DNA of 64,000 bases from Callipepla californica brunnescens (lineage: Eukaryota; Chordata; Aves; Galliformes; Odontophoridae), in contig JALIRH010000146.1 of assembly GCA_023055505.1 (NCBI GenBank), positions 248,001-312,000 of the forward strand, read 5' to 3'. The first letter of the stretch is position 1. The number at the start of each line of letters is the position of its first letter. A model generated the notes under the pieces. That model did no database searches and had not been told where the DNA came from. It was given only the letters and a program-made list of their open reading frames with translations. Of this stretch, positions 45,376-60,858 are shown in pieces. Position numbers and translations under genes: made by a program.

Positions 45376-47333
45376 CAGTGCAGACACACAGTGCGCACAC
45401 ACACAAACACACACACAAGTGCACACACAGTGCACACACACAGTACACACACACACACACACAGTGCACACACACACACAGAACACGCACGCACACCGTG
45501 CACACACATGAACAGTGCGCAAACACAAGTATGCACACACACACAGTGCACACACACACAGTGCACAAATACGAACACACACAAACACACAGTTCACACA
45601 CACACAGTGCACTCACACACACAGTGCTGACACAGTGCACACACACACACACAGTGCACACACAGTGCACGCACACACAGTGCACACACACACAGTGCAC
45701 AAATACGAACACACACAAACACACAGTTCACACACACACAGTGCACTCACACACACAGTGCTGACACAGTGCACACACACACACACAGTGCACACACAGT
45801 GCACGCACACACAGTGCACACACACACAGTGCACAAATACGAACACACACAAACACACAGTTCACACACACACAGTGCACTCACACACAGTGCTGACACA
45901 GTGCACACACACACACAGTGCACACACACACTGCACTCACACACAGTGCACACAGAGTGCACACACACACACAGTCGACACACACAGTGCACACACACAC
46001 AGTACACTCACACACACACACAGTGCACACAGTACACACACACACAGTACACTCACACACACACAGTGCGCACACACAGTGCACACACACACTGTGCACA
46101 CACACACACAGTGCAAACACACGCAGTGCACACACACACACAGAACACACACATAGTGCACACACACAGAGCGTACACACGAACACACACGAACACAGAG
46201 TACACACAGTGCACATACACAGTGCACACACACACTCACAGTGCACACACAATGCACACACAAAAAGTGCACGCACACAGACACACAGTGCACACACAGT
46301 GCACACACACACACAGTGCACAAACACAGTGCACAGACAGTGCACACACACTGTGCACACACACACACACACTGCACACACAATGCACACACACACACAG
46401 AACATGCACGCACACTGTGCACACACACAAACAGTGCACACAAAAACAGTATGCACACACACACAGTGCACACACACATAGTGCACTCACACACAGTGCT
46501 GACACAGTGCACACACACGCACACTGTGCACACACGCACACCGCACTCACACACATAGTGCTCACACAGTGTACACACACACAGTGCACACACACGGACA
46601 GTGCACACACACACACACAGTGCACAAATACACAGTGCACAACAGTGCACACACACACACAGAACACACACACAGTGCGCACACACACTGCACACACTGT
46701 ACACACACACACACACAGTGCACAGAGACACACTGCACACACTGTGCACACGCACAGTGCAGACACAGAGCACACACACACACACACCGACAAAGTGCAC
46801 ACACACACAGTGCACACACAGTGCACAAACACACACTCAATGCACATACACGAACACACAAACACAGTACACACACACACACACAGTGCACACAAACTCA
46901 ATGCACATACACGAACACACAAACACACGAACACACACAAACACACAGTGCACACACTCACACAGTGCACACACACACACACAGTGCACACACAGTGCAC
47001 ACACACACAGTACACACACACACAGTGCACACACACTCAATGCACACACACGAACACACAAACACACGAACACACACAAACACACAGTGCACACACACCG
47101 TGCACACACACACACAAACACACAGTGCACACACAGTGCACACACAAACAGTGCACACACACAAACACACACACACACATGGTGCACACACACACAGTGC
47201 ACACACACAGTGCACTCACAGTGCACACACACACAGTGCACTCACAGTGCACACACACACAGTGCACTCCCCCCCACACACACACAGTGCACACACACAA
47301 AGTGAACACACACGAATACACACAGACACATAG
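45376..47333. repeat. GTGCAC-punctuated CA satellite, left block, copy 2
   Basis: Same satellite as 1,222-2,991, but about 190 bp longer, mainly through extra 134-bp units at its left end. Confidence 0.97.
45540..45905. repeat. 134-bp tandem units, copy 2 only
   Basis: The marker AAATACGAACACACAC occurs at 45,567, 45,701 and 45,835, exactly 134 bases apart, with nearly identical sequence between. Copy 1 has this marker once, near 1,470. Confidence 0.9.
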
Positions 47334-48069
47334 TGTCGTGAAAGACAGAAACTGTTTTTCCCTTCTTTTGTCTCAAAGCTTGCTTCCTAAGGCCTTTTCT
47401 GGTGACAAGACTCTGACTGATAACTGCCGGTTACCCAGATGGGTGCTATGGTGCCTCATTGTCTCTGCTTATGGTTGTAAAGATAAGCAGAAATAGGGGC
47501 AAATAGTCTTTTCCGGGGGGTACGGCTTGGAGAAGCTGACCACCACAAAAAGACAGTGCTCCTGCATGGCAAGGAAGGCAACATCCGCTGCTGGCTTATC
47601 TGTTGAGCCAGACATGTCACACAAGCAAATAGAAAAAAATACCTGAGAAATGGGGATAAAAGGCCTTCACTGAACCAAGGATTTTTGAGAGAAGAAGAGA
47701 GGAAGAGAAGAGAAGAATTCCTGGAGAAGAACTCCCAAAGAGAAAATCTTTGAGGAGAACTCCCGAAGATGGACCCTGAGACCTGCTTGCTGCCATCTCC
47801 CATCCCCCGCGGTGACCAGACGAGTTCCTGAGACTATGAACCTCGCTGGACCCACGGTGATGATTATATCTCTCTTGCTTTCTATCAAGACTCCTTGCTT
47901 TTTTTTATCCCTTTTCTATCGCTCACCTTCCCTTCCCCATATCCCTAAGCAACTAGTAATTGTAATAAACTGGTTGGGCTAACATTTGACCCGTTGTGTC
48001 TTAATCTCGCCATCGGGTATACACACAATATAAGAACCTCGTCTCCCTCCTTTATATTGGAGCGTGACA
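47334..48069 (+). mobile_element. Solo LTR embedded in the satellite, copy 2
   Basis: This 736-bp element is almost identical to 2,992-3,727, with the same TGTC/GACA ends, TATA-like box and AATAAA (near 47,964). Its presence at the same place in both copies shows insertion before the segmental duplication. Confidence 0.7.
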
Positions 48070-48351
48070 AGTGCACACACACAAATAGAACACACACACA
48101 GTGCACACACACAAACACACAGTGCACAAACAGAGCACACACACACACTCAGTGCACACACTGTACACACACACACTCACAGTACACACACAGAGCACGC
48201 ACACACAATACACACACGAACATACACAAACACACAGTGCACACACACACAATGCACACACACAGTGTACACACTGTGCACACACACAGTGCACACACAC
48301 AGAGTGCACACAATGTGCACACACAGTGCACACACACACTGTGCACACACA

Positions 48352-50118
48352 CACTGTATACACACACACAGTGCACACACAAACAGTGCACACACACGAA
48401 CACAAACACATTGCACACAGACACACAGTGCACACACACAAAGTGCACACACACAAACACACACAGAGTGCATACACACATACACAGTGCACACACACAC
48501 ACAGTGCACACACAGTGGACATGCACACACAGTGCACTCAAAAACACACAGCTGACACAGTGTACACACACACACACACAGTGCAAACACAGTGCACACA
48601 CACACACTGCACACACAGTGCACTCACACACAAACAGTACACATGCACACAGAGCACACACACAGAGCACACACAGTGCACACGCACGCACACACACTGC
48701 ACACACACAGTGCACCCACACAAAGTGCACACAGTGCACGAACACACAAGACTAGAGTGCACACACACAGTGCACGCACACACACAGTGCACACGCAAAG
48801 AGTGCACACAGGGCACACACACGCAGAACACACACACACACAGTGCACACACAGTGCACACACACAAAATGCGCACACAGCGCACACACACACACACAAA
48901 ATGCGCACACACACAGTGCACACAGTGAACACACACACAGTGCACACACACACACATATTGCACACACACACACACACAGTGTACACATACAGAACACGC
49001 ACACACACAGTGTGCATGCACACACACATACTGCACACACATCAACACACACAAACACACAGTGCACACACAAACGCACACACAGTATACACTCACACAG
49101 TGTACACACAGTGCACACACAAACAGTGTGCACACACGAACACACACAAACACACAGTTCACATGCGCACACAGTGGACACACACACAGTGCGCATGCAC
49201 GGACTGTGCACACTTACAAACACACAGTGTACACACAGTGCACAAACACACTGTATACACACACACAGTGCACACACAAACAGTGCACACACACGAACAC
49301 AAACACATTGCACACAGACACACAGTGCACACACACAAAGTGCACACACACAAACACACACAGAGTGCATACACACATACACAGTGCACACACACACACA
49401 GTGCACACACAGTGGACATGCACACACAGTGCACTCAAAAACACACAGCTGACACAGTGTACACACACACACACACAGTGCAAACACAGTGCACACACAC
49501 ACACTGCACACACAGTGCACTCACACACAAACAGTACACATGCACACAGAGCACACACACAGAGCACACACAGTGCACACGCACGCACACACACTGCACA
49601 CACACAGTGCACCCACACAAAGTGCACACAGTGCACGAACACACAAGACTAGAGTGCACACACACAGTGCACGCACACACACACAGTGCACACGCAAAGA
49701 GTGCACACAGGGCACACACACGCAGAACACACACACACACAGTGCACACACAGTGCACACACACAAAATGCGCACACAGCGCACACACACACACACAAAA
49801 TGCGCACACACACAGTGCACACAGTGAACACACACACAGTGCACACACACACACATATTGCACACACACACACACACAGTGTACACATACAGAACACGCA
49901 CACACACAGTGTGCATGCACACACATACTGCACACACATCAACACACACAAACACACAGTGCACACACAAACGCACACACAGTATACACTCACACAGTGT
50001 ACACACAGTGCACACACAAACAGTGTGCACACACGAACACACACAAACACACAGTTCACATGTGCACGGACTGTGCACACTTACAAACACACAGTGTACA
50101 CACAGTGCACAAACACGC
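48352..50118. repeat. 897-bp direct duplication within the satellite, copy 2 only
   Basis: Landmarks at 48,538 and 49,038 recur at 49,435 and 49,935 (spacing 897). The second unit has small deletions near its end. Copy 1 has one such unit, at about 5,915-6,798. Confidence 0.85.
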
Positions 50119-53010
50119 AAAGTGCACATACACACTGCACAACAGTGCACACACACACACACAGTGCACACGCACACGCACATAGTGCAAACACACACAT
50201 TGCACACACACACACACAGTCCATACACGCAAAGAGTATGAACTCACAGTGCACACAAACACACACACTGCGCAAACAATGCACACTCACACGCACACAG
50301 TGCACACACACACATTACACACTCACACACAGTACATGCACACAGAACACACACAAACACACAGTGCACACACACACAGTGCACACACACACACACATTG
50401 CACACAGTGCACACACACATTGCACACAGTGCACACAGTGCACACACGCATTGCACACACAGTGCACACACACACACACACAGTGCACACACACAGTGCA
50501 CACACACACACATAGTGCACACACTGTGCTCAAACACACACCTTGCACATACAGTGAAAACACACACACACACACAGTGTACACTGTGAACACACACAGT
50601 ACACACACACACATTTTACACACTCACACATTTTGCACACACACAGTGTACACACAGTGCGCACACAAACAGTGTACACACACGAACGCACACAAAGACA
50701 CAGTGCACACAAAGACACAGTGGACACACACACAGTGCACACACACACACACATTGCACGCACAGTGCACACACAGAAAGTGCACAAACACACAAATTGC
50801 ACTTATACACAGTGCACATCAGTGCACACACACACAACACGCACACAAACACAGTGCACATATACACAGTGCAAAACACTGCACATACAAACACACAGTG
50901 CACACACACACACAGTGCACACACTGTGACCACGCACACTGCACACACAGTGCACACACACACACACAATACACAATCACACACACAGAGTGCAGAGAGA
51001 CTAACTGCAAACACTGTGCACACGCACACTGCAAACACTGTGCACACACACACATGGTACACAGACATACACACACACACACACGGTGCACACAGTGCGC
51101 ACACGCAGTGCACACACAGTGCACACACAGTGCACACATACACAGAACACACACACACGGTGCACACACAAACTGCACACACAGAGCACGCACACACACA
51201 CAGTGCACACACACACAGAGCACACACAATGCACACAAACACACACACTGCGCACAATGTGACCACACACACTACACACTCTGTGCACGCACACACACAC
51301 ACACAGCAAAAACACACACACAGAGTGCAAAAGACACACTGCACACACTGTGCACAAGCACACTGCAAACACTGTGCGCACACACAGACACACACACTGC
51401 ACACAGTGCGCACACGCAGTGCAGACACAGTGCACACACACACACTGCACACACACACACTGCACACACACAGAGATTGCGAACACACAGTGCACACACA
51501 CACACACACACACTGCGCAAACAATGCACACTTACACAGGCACACACACGATCACACACACACACACAGTGCACACACAAACACACACACACAGGGCACA
51601 CAGTGCACACAAGCAGTGCAGACACAGTGCACACACACACAGAACACACACACACAGTGTCCACACACAGACAGTGCACACAGTGCACACAGTGCACACG
51701 CACACAGTGCGCACACATACATTGCACACATACACACACACAGTGCACACGCACACAGTGCACGCACACACAGTGCACACGTACACACAGAACACACAGT
51801 GGACACACACACACAGTGAACACACTGTGACCACTCAAACTGCACACACTGTGCAAACACACACACACACACAACACACAAACAAACACACACCGTGCAC
51901 AGAGGCACACTGTACACACTGTGCACACGCACACTGTAAACACTGTACACACACACACACACAGTGCACACACAGTGCACACACACACACACAGTGCACA
52001 CAGTGCACACACAGAAAGTGCACAAACACACAAAGTGCACATATACACAGTGCACAACAGTGCACAAACACACAATACACAAACACAAACAGTGCACAGA
52101 AACACACTACACACACTGTGCACACGCACACTGCAAACACTGTGCACACACACACACACAGTCCACACAGAGCACAAACAGTGCAGAAACAGTGCACACA
52201 CACAGAGTGCACACAGAGTGCACACAGTGCACACACACACACACAGTGGACAAACTGTGCACAAACACACACCATGCACATAAAGTGCACACACACAGTG
52301 CACACTGTGAACACACACACAGTGCACACACACACATATTGCACATACACACACACACAGTGCACACTGTGAACACACACACAGTGCACACACACACATA
52401 TTGCACATACACACACACACAGTGCACACACACACACACACAATGCACACACACGAACACACACACACAATGCACACACAAACACACACACAGTATACAC
52501 ACACACAGTGTACACACAGTGCACACACATACAGTATACACACACGAACACACACAAATAAACAATGCACACAGTGGACACACACACAGTGCACATGCAC
52601 ACACACTGCACACACAGAAAATGCAAAAAGACACAAAGTGCTCATAAACACTGTGCACAACAGTGCACACACACACAGGACACACGCACACACACACACA
52701 CAGAACACACACACAGCGCACACAAACACACAGTGCACAAACACACAGTGCACACAAACACACACACTGCGCACAATGTGACCACACACACTACACACTC
52801 TGTGCACGCACACACACACACACAGCAAAAACACACACACAGAGTGCAAAAGACACACTGCACACACTGTGCACAAGCACACTGCAAACACTGTGCGCAC
52901 ACACAGACACACACACTGCACACAGTGCGCACACGCAGTGCAGACACAGTGCACACACACACAGTGCACACACACACACTGCACACACACAGAGATTGCG
53001 AACACAAAGT

Positions 53011-53043
<33 letters not shown>

Positions 53044-54557
53044 CCACACACACACAGTGCACACACACACACACACAGTGCACATACACACACACACAGT
53101 GCACGCAAACACAGTGCACACGTATACACAGAGCACACAGTGCACACGCACGGACAGTGCACAAACACACACAGTGCACATATACACAGTGCACAACAGT
53201 GCACACACACAGTGCAGACACAGTGCACACACACGCAGTGCACACAGTGCACTCACACAGTGCACACAGTGCGAACACGCCGTGCAGACACAGTGCACAC
53301 ACACACAGAACACACGCACACAGTCCATACACACACAGTGCACACACAGTGCACACACACATTGCACACAGTGCACACACACACATTGCACGCACACACA
53401 CACACTGCACACACATACACAGTACACACACACACAAACAGTACAAACACAGTGCACACACAACGCACAGCACACAAACATACAGGGCCCACACACTGCA
53501 CAAACACACACAGTGAACACAGAGTGCAAACACACATATGTAGTGCACACCCAGAGCACACACACGCACACACAGTGCTCACAGCGCATACACACACACT
53601 GCACACACACACAGTTCACACACACACACTCCACAAACCCACATTGCACACACAGTGCGCACACACACAGTGCTCACACACATACAAGTTGCACACGCAC
53701 ACAGTGCACACACACACATACACACTGTGCACACACAGTGCACACACAAGACAGTGAACACACACACACACACAAAACACAGTGCAGACACACACACTGC
53801 ACACACACACAGTGCTCACGCACACACAGTGCACACATACACACCCAGTGAACGCACAGTGCCCCCACACACACAGACAACACACACACAGTACACACAC
53901 AGAGCACACACACTCACAGTGCACACACAGTGCACACACAATGCACAGACTAACACACAGTGCACACACACACAGTGCTCACACACAATGCACCCACACA
54001 GTGCACGCACACACACACACACTCACACACACCATGCACACACACACACACAGTGCACACTCACACACACTGAACAAACACACAGTGCACACAGACGCAC
54101 ACACACACACAGTGAACACACACAGGCACACTGAACACACAGTGCACACACAGTGCACACACTCACACAGAACACGCACGCACACAGTGCACACACACAC
54201 ACTGCACACACACACACACACACACACACAGTACACACACACTGCACACACACACACAGTGCGCACAGAGTGCACACACATACACAGTCCACACACACAC
54301 ACACAGTGCGCACAGAGTGCACACACATACACAGTCCACACACACACGCAGTGCACACACACACAGTGCACATGCACACGCAGTGCACTCACAAACACAC
54401 AGCTGACACAGTGCACACACACACACACACAGTGCACACACACACAGTACACACATACACGCAGTGCACACACACACAGTGCACATGCACACACACAGTG
54501 CATATGCACACGCAGTGCACTCACAAACACACAGCTGAAACAGCACACACACACAGT

Positions 54558-56930
54558 GCACATGCACACACACACACAGTGCACACACAAAGAACACACA
54601 CACAGTGCACACACAAAGAACACGCACAGACAGTACACACACACACAGTGCACACACAGTGCACACACACACACATTGCACACACACACAGTGCACACAC
54701 AGTGCACACACACAAAGAGCACATACACACACAGAGTGAGCACGCATGGACAGTTCACACAAACACACCCAGTGCCACACACTGCACACACACACACACA
54801 TTGCACACACAAAGAACACACACACAGTGCACACACACACATACAGTTCACACACAGTGCACACACACATTCACGCAAAGTGCACACACAGTGCACACAC
54901 ACACAGTGCACACACACACAGTACACACACACACAGTGCACACACACACTGTGCACACAGTGCACACACAGAGAGTGCACAGACACTCATAGTGCACACA
55001 CACACAGTGCACACGTACACACTGCACACTCACAATGTGCACACTATGTGCACACACAGACAGAACACGCATGGACACAGTGCACACACACACACAGTGC
55101 ACACACAAACTGCACACACACGAATACACACAAACACACAGTGCACACACACAAAATATGCACACACACACATTGCACACTATGTGCACACACAAATAGT
55201 GCACACACACGAACACACACAAACACACAGTGCACACTCACAAACAGTGCACACACAGTGTACACACACACAGTGCACACCGAGACAGTGCACACGCACG
55301 GACAGTAAACACACAGTGCACACACACACAGAACATGCATGCACACAGTGCACACTCACAGACAATGCACACACACACGGTGCACACGCAAACACAGTGC
55401 ACACACACACATTGTACACAGTGCACACACAGAAAGAGCACAGACACTCACAGTGCACACACACACACTGCACACACATTGCACAAACACACACAGTGCA
55501 CACTCTCTGCACACACACACAGTGCACACAGTGCACACGCATCCACAGTACACACACACACAAACATTACACTCACAGTGCACACACACAAACAGTGCAA
55601 ACACACACTGTACACACACACACAGTGCACACACACTGCACGCACACACAGTGAACACAGTACGCACACAAAGACATAGTGCACACACAGTGCACACACA
55701 CACACAGTGCACACAGTGCTCATACACACACTGCATACACACACACTGCACACAGTGCGCACACAGTGCACACACACACAATGCTCACACACATACAAGG
55801 TGCATACGCACACAGTTCACACACTGACAGTGAACACACACGAACACACACAAACACACAGTGCAGACACACACACTGCACACACACACAGTGCTCACGC
55901 ACACACAGTGCACACATACACACCCAGTGCACGCACAGTGAACAATCACAGTGCACACACTCACACTGCTCACACAGTGCACACACACAGTGTTCTGTGT
56001 GTGTTCACTGTGTGTGTGCACTGTGTGCACTGTGTGTGTATGTGTGCACTGTGTGTGCTTGTGCGCACAGTGTGCACACAATGCACACACACACACAGTA
56101 CATGCACACACACAGTGCACACACAGTGCACGCACAGACAGTGCACGGACACTCACAGTGCACACGCACGGACAGTGCGCACACGTACAGTGCACACACA
56201 CACACTCCGCACACACACAATGCGCACACAGTGCCCACACACAGTGCTCACAAACTGTGCACACACACACACAGAGCACACACACACACACAGTGCACAC
56301 GCACGGTCAGTAAATACACAGTGCACACACACACACACACACAGTACGCACACAGTGCACACAGGCACACAGTGGACACACACACAGTGCACACGCACAC
56401 AGAGAACACACACACAGAGTGCACATATACACAGTGCACAACACTGCACACACTCTGCACACACACACACTGCACACACTCTGCACACACACCCACACAC
56501 ACAATGCACAAACACACACACTGAGTGCACAGAGAAACACTGCACACACTGTGCACACGCACACTGCAAACACTGTGCACACACACACACACACAGTGCA
56601 CACACATGCAGTGCACACACACAGTGCACACACACACTCCACAAACCCACAATGCATACACAGTGCACACACACACAGTGCTCACACACATACAAGTTGC
56701 ACACGCACACAGTGCACACACACATACACACAGTGCACACACAGTGCACACACAGACAGTGAACACACACATGCACAAACACACAGTGCAGTCACATACA
56801 CTGTACACACACACAGTGCTCACGCACACACCGTGCACACACAGTGCACAGACACTCATAGTGCACATACACACAGTGCTCACGCACGCATAGTGCACAC
56901 ACACACCGAGAACACACACACAGTACACAC
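54558..56930. repeat. Single higher-order repeat unit, copy 2
   Basis: This corresponds to one 2.3-kb-type unit (without the 816-bp internal duplication) of the array at 9,535-20,885, including its inverted TG block. A small insertion distinguishes it at about 54,838-54,890. Copy 1 has four full units. Confidence 0.85.
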
Positions 56931-59805
56931 ACAGAGCACACACACACACACACACACAGTGCACACACAAAGCACAGACTAATACAGAGTGCACACACAC
57001 AGTGCTCACGCACACACCATGCACACACAGTGCACAGACACTCACAGTGCACACACACACAGTGCTCACGCACACACAGTGCACACACACACAGTTCTCA
57101 CGCACACACAGTGCACACATACACACCCAGTGCACGCACAGTGCACACACACACAGAGAACACACACACAGTACACACACAGAGCACACACACACACACA
57201 GTGCACACACAGTGCACACACAGTGCACACACACACACACACACTCACACACACAGTGCACACACACACTGAACAAGCACACAGTGCACACAGACACACA
57301 CACACACACACAGTGAACACACACAGACACACTGAACACACACACAGTGCACACACAGTGCACATACTCACACAGAACACGCGCGCACACAGAGCACACA
57401 CACACACTGCACACACACACACACACACACAGTGTGCACACACTGCACACACACACACACAGAACACGCACGCACACATTGCAGACACACACAGTGCACA
57501 CACACACACTGCACACACACGAATACACACAAACACACAGTGCACACACAATCACGCACTGCACACAAACACACTTTGCACACACACACATTGCACACTA
57601 TGTGCACACACACGAACACTCACACACACACAGTGCACACACACACACACAGTGCACACACACACACACGCAGTGCACATGCACGGACAGTGCACACACA
57701 GACACCCAGTGCACACACACAGCACACACACACACACAGTGCACACAGAGTACACACACACACACTGTCCACACACACACACACACACACAGTGCACACA
57801 CAGTGGACACACAAACACGCACAGTGAGCACACAATGCACACACACACACAGTGTACACACACACAGTACACGCACACACGCAGTGCACATACAGTGCAC
57901 ACACAGACAGTGCACAGACACTCACAGTGCAGACACACAGTGCACACGCACGGACAGTGCACACACACACACTCCACACACACACAGTGCGCACACAGTG
58001 CCCACACACAGTGCTCACATGTACTGTGCACACACACACACAGAGCACACACACACACACAGTGCACACGCACGGTCAGTAAACACACAGTGCACACACA
58101 CACAGTACACACGCAGTGCACACACGCACACAGAGGACACACACACAGTGCACACGCATGGACAGAGCACACACAGACACACAGTGCACACACAGTGCAC
58201 ACAAACACACAGAACACACACACAAACACAGTGCACATATACACTGTGTGTGTGTGCACTGTGTGCTCTGTGTGTACGTGTGCACTGTGTGTTTGTGTGT
58301 GTTCGTGTGTTTGCACTTTCTGCGTGTTCACTGTGTGTGCACTGTGTGTACGTGTGCACTGTGTGTGTGTCCACAGTGTGAGTGTGTGCACTGTGTGCAC
58401 TGTGTGTATGTGTGCACACACAGTGCACACACACACAGTGCTCACACACACACAAAGTGCACAGACAGTGCACACACAGACAGTGAACACACACGAACAC
58501 ACACAAATACACAGTGCACACACACAGTGCACACACACACACAATGCACACATAGTGCACAGACAATTACAGTGCACACACACTCACAGTGCATACGCAC
58601 TGCACACACACAGTGCACATGCAAACACAGTACGTATGCACACACAGTGCACACACAATGCACACACACACACGGTGCACACAGAGTGCACACACATACA
58701 CATTCCACACACACACAGACAGTGCACACACAGTGCACACACACAGTACACACACACACAAACACACTGCACACGCACACAGTGCACATGAACACACAGT
58801 GCACACACAGTGCACACACACACAGTGCACACGCACCGACAGTGAATACACACACAGTGCACACACACAGACAGTGCACACAAACACAGTGTGCGCAGAC
58901 ACACACACAGTGCACTCACACAAACATACACAGTGCACACACACACACAGGACACACACAGTGCACACACAGTGCACACACACAGTACACACACAGTGCA
59001 CACGCACACAGTGCACATGAACACACAGTGCACACACAGTGCACACACAAACACACAGTGCACACGGAGTGCACACACACACAGTACACACACACACACA
59101 TAGTGCACACACAGTACACACACACACAGTGCACACACAGTTCACACACACTGTGCACACACAAACACTGTTCACACACACAGTGCACACACACACACAG
59201 TGCAAACACACGGTACACACACAGTGCACAAACACACACAGTGCACACACAGTGCACACACACACACAGTGCACACACAAAGAACACACACACACAGTGC
59301 ACACACAGTGCACACAGACACAGTACACAAACACGCAGTGCACACACAGTACACACACACACATTGCACACACACTCAGTGCACACACAGAAACACAATG
59401 CACACACACACAGTGCACACTCAGACTCAGTGCACACACAGTGCACACACAGTGCACACACACAGTTCACACACACACAGTAAACACACACACACAGTGC
59501 GCACACAGTGCACACACACATTACACACACACACACACAGTGCACACACACACACACACGGTTCACACACACAGTGCACACACAGTGCACACACACACAG
59601 CGCACACACACATACAAAGTGCACACGCACACACTGCACACACACAGTGCAAATGCACAGACAGTGCAAACACACACACCACGTGCGCACACACTGTGTT
59701 TGTGTGCAGTGTGTGTATGTGTGTGTGTGCACTGTGTGCGTGAGCACTTTGTATGTTTGTGAGCACTGTGTGTGTGTGTACTGTGTGCGCACACTGTGTG
59801 TGCCA

Positions 59806-60430
59806 TGTAGATGTTCGTTTTCCATGGAGCCGGGCAACCAAAGAACAATAAAATAACCATCAGGTAGATCGAGCTGCCAAAGTTAAGGTGGCTCAAGTAG
59901 ACTTGGATTGGCAACACAAGGGTGAATTATATCTAGCTCGGTGGGCCCATGAGACCTCGGGCCATCAAGGAAGAGACGCAACACAGAAGTGGGCTAGAGA
60001 CCGAGGGGTGGACTTAACTATGGACGCTATTGCACAGATTATCCATGACTGTGACACATGTGCCATAATTAAACAAGCCAAGAGGATGAAACCTCTTTGC
60101 GGGGAAGGGTGATGGCAAAAAGATAAAGAGGCGAGGCAGGTTGTTTGTATCACCTTGCCGCGCTCACCATGGTGGAGGCAACCACTGGGTGGCTTGAAAC
60201 ATATGCAGTACCGCATGCTACCGCCCAAAACACCATCTTAGGTCCCGAGAAACAAGTCCTGTGTTGACATGGCACTCCAGAGAGAATTGAGACAGATAAT
60301 GGGACTCATTTCAAAAATTCTCTTGTAAAGAGTTGGGCCCAAGAGTCGATTTATCATATCCCCTATCGCGCAGCATCTTCTGGTAAAACTGAAAGGTGCA
60401 GTGGGTATCGGGCATTGGGAAGGAGCCCAA
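59806..60430 (+). pseudogene. ERV pol remnant (RNase H end and integrase), copy 2
   Basis: Same remnant as at 29,172-29,790, with the HX4H-X28-CX2C zinc-binding domain in an open stretch ending at 60,112 and a broken catalytic core after it. There are a few substitutions, one changing Val to Ile just before the CX2C motif. It shares its stop codon and deletions with copy 1. Confidence 0.8.
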
Positions 60431-60472
60431 AGGAGTGAGTGGTGAGAAATGAAATGGGAGGGGCTCCAGATA

Positions 60473-60620
60473 TTTTTCTTTTTTTTTTAATTTTTTTTTT
60501 GTTTTCTTTTTTTTTTTTTTATTATTATTATTTTTATATATATATATATACATATTATTTATTTATTTATTTTTCAATTTGATATTATTTTAAGGAAATT
60601 TGTAAACGTCTTTAACGCTT
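60473..60620. repeat. AT-rich low-complexity tract, copy 2
   Basis: Equivalent to 29,838-29,980 with a few bases more. AATAAA hexamers on the minus strand lie at about 60,558-60,571, suited to end the coiled-coil transcript. Confidence 0.9.
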
Positions 60621-60858
60621 CCCTGTGTTTTGTGACACTTCTCATCCTGGAGGTGAGTTCCAGGCAGAGTCAGCCCCGCACAGATCCCTCCTCCAGCGGT
60701 GCCTGGGGCTCAGGTCGCGCTCCTTCTGCCCTTGGGCTGTAGTTGGTTCTCATTCTGTTCGCGTCCTGCTGCTGCTCGCTGATCTTCCCGAGTTCTCCCT
60801 CGAAGGAAACCAGCTCCAACTTGGAAACAGCCAGCTCCTCTTTCATCATAGCCAGCGT

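Larger units (their letters stand above)
48070..59802. repeat. GTGCAC-punctuated CA satellite, main block, copy 2
   Basis: About 11.7 kb, against about 25.4 kb in copy 1. It lacks about 2 kb present at 3,7xx-5,6xx of copy 1, carries only one higher-order unit, and lacks one of the 2.3-kb blocks and the 28,226-28,410 insert. It has an extra 897-bp duplication at its left. Inverted TG blocks lie at about 55,990-56,070, 58,244-58,417 and 59,692-59,802. Confidence 0.97.

Noticed and set aside
48070..59802. Cysteine-rich frames that look like keratin-associated or metallothionein-like proteins
   Set aside because: The Cys-Val-Cys pattern comes from TGTGTG read in one frame. There is no conserved Cys spacing beyond the repeat, no start context and no codon bias.
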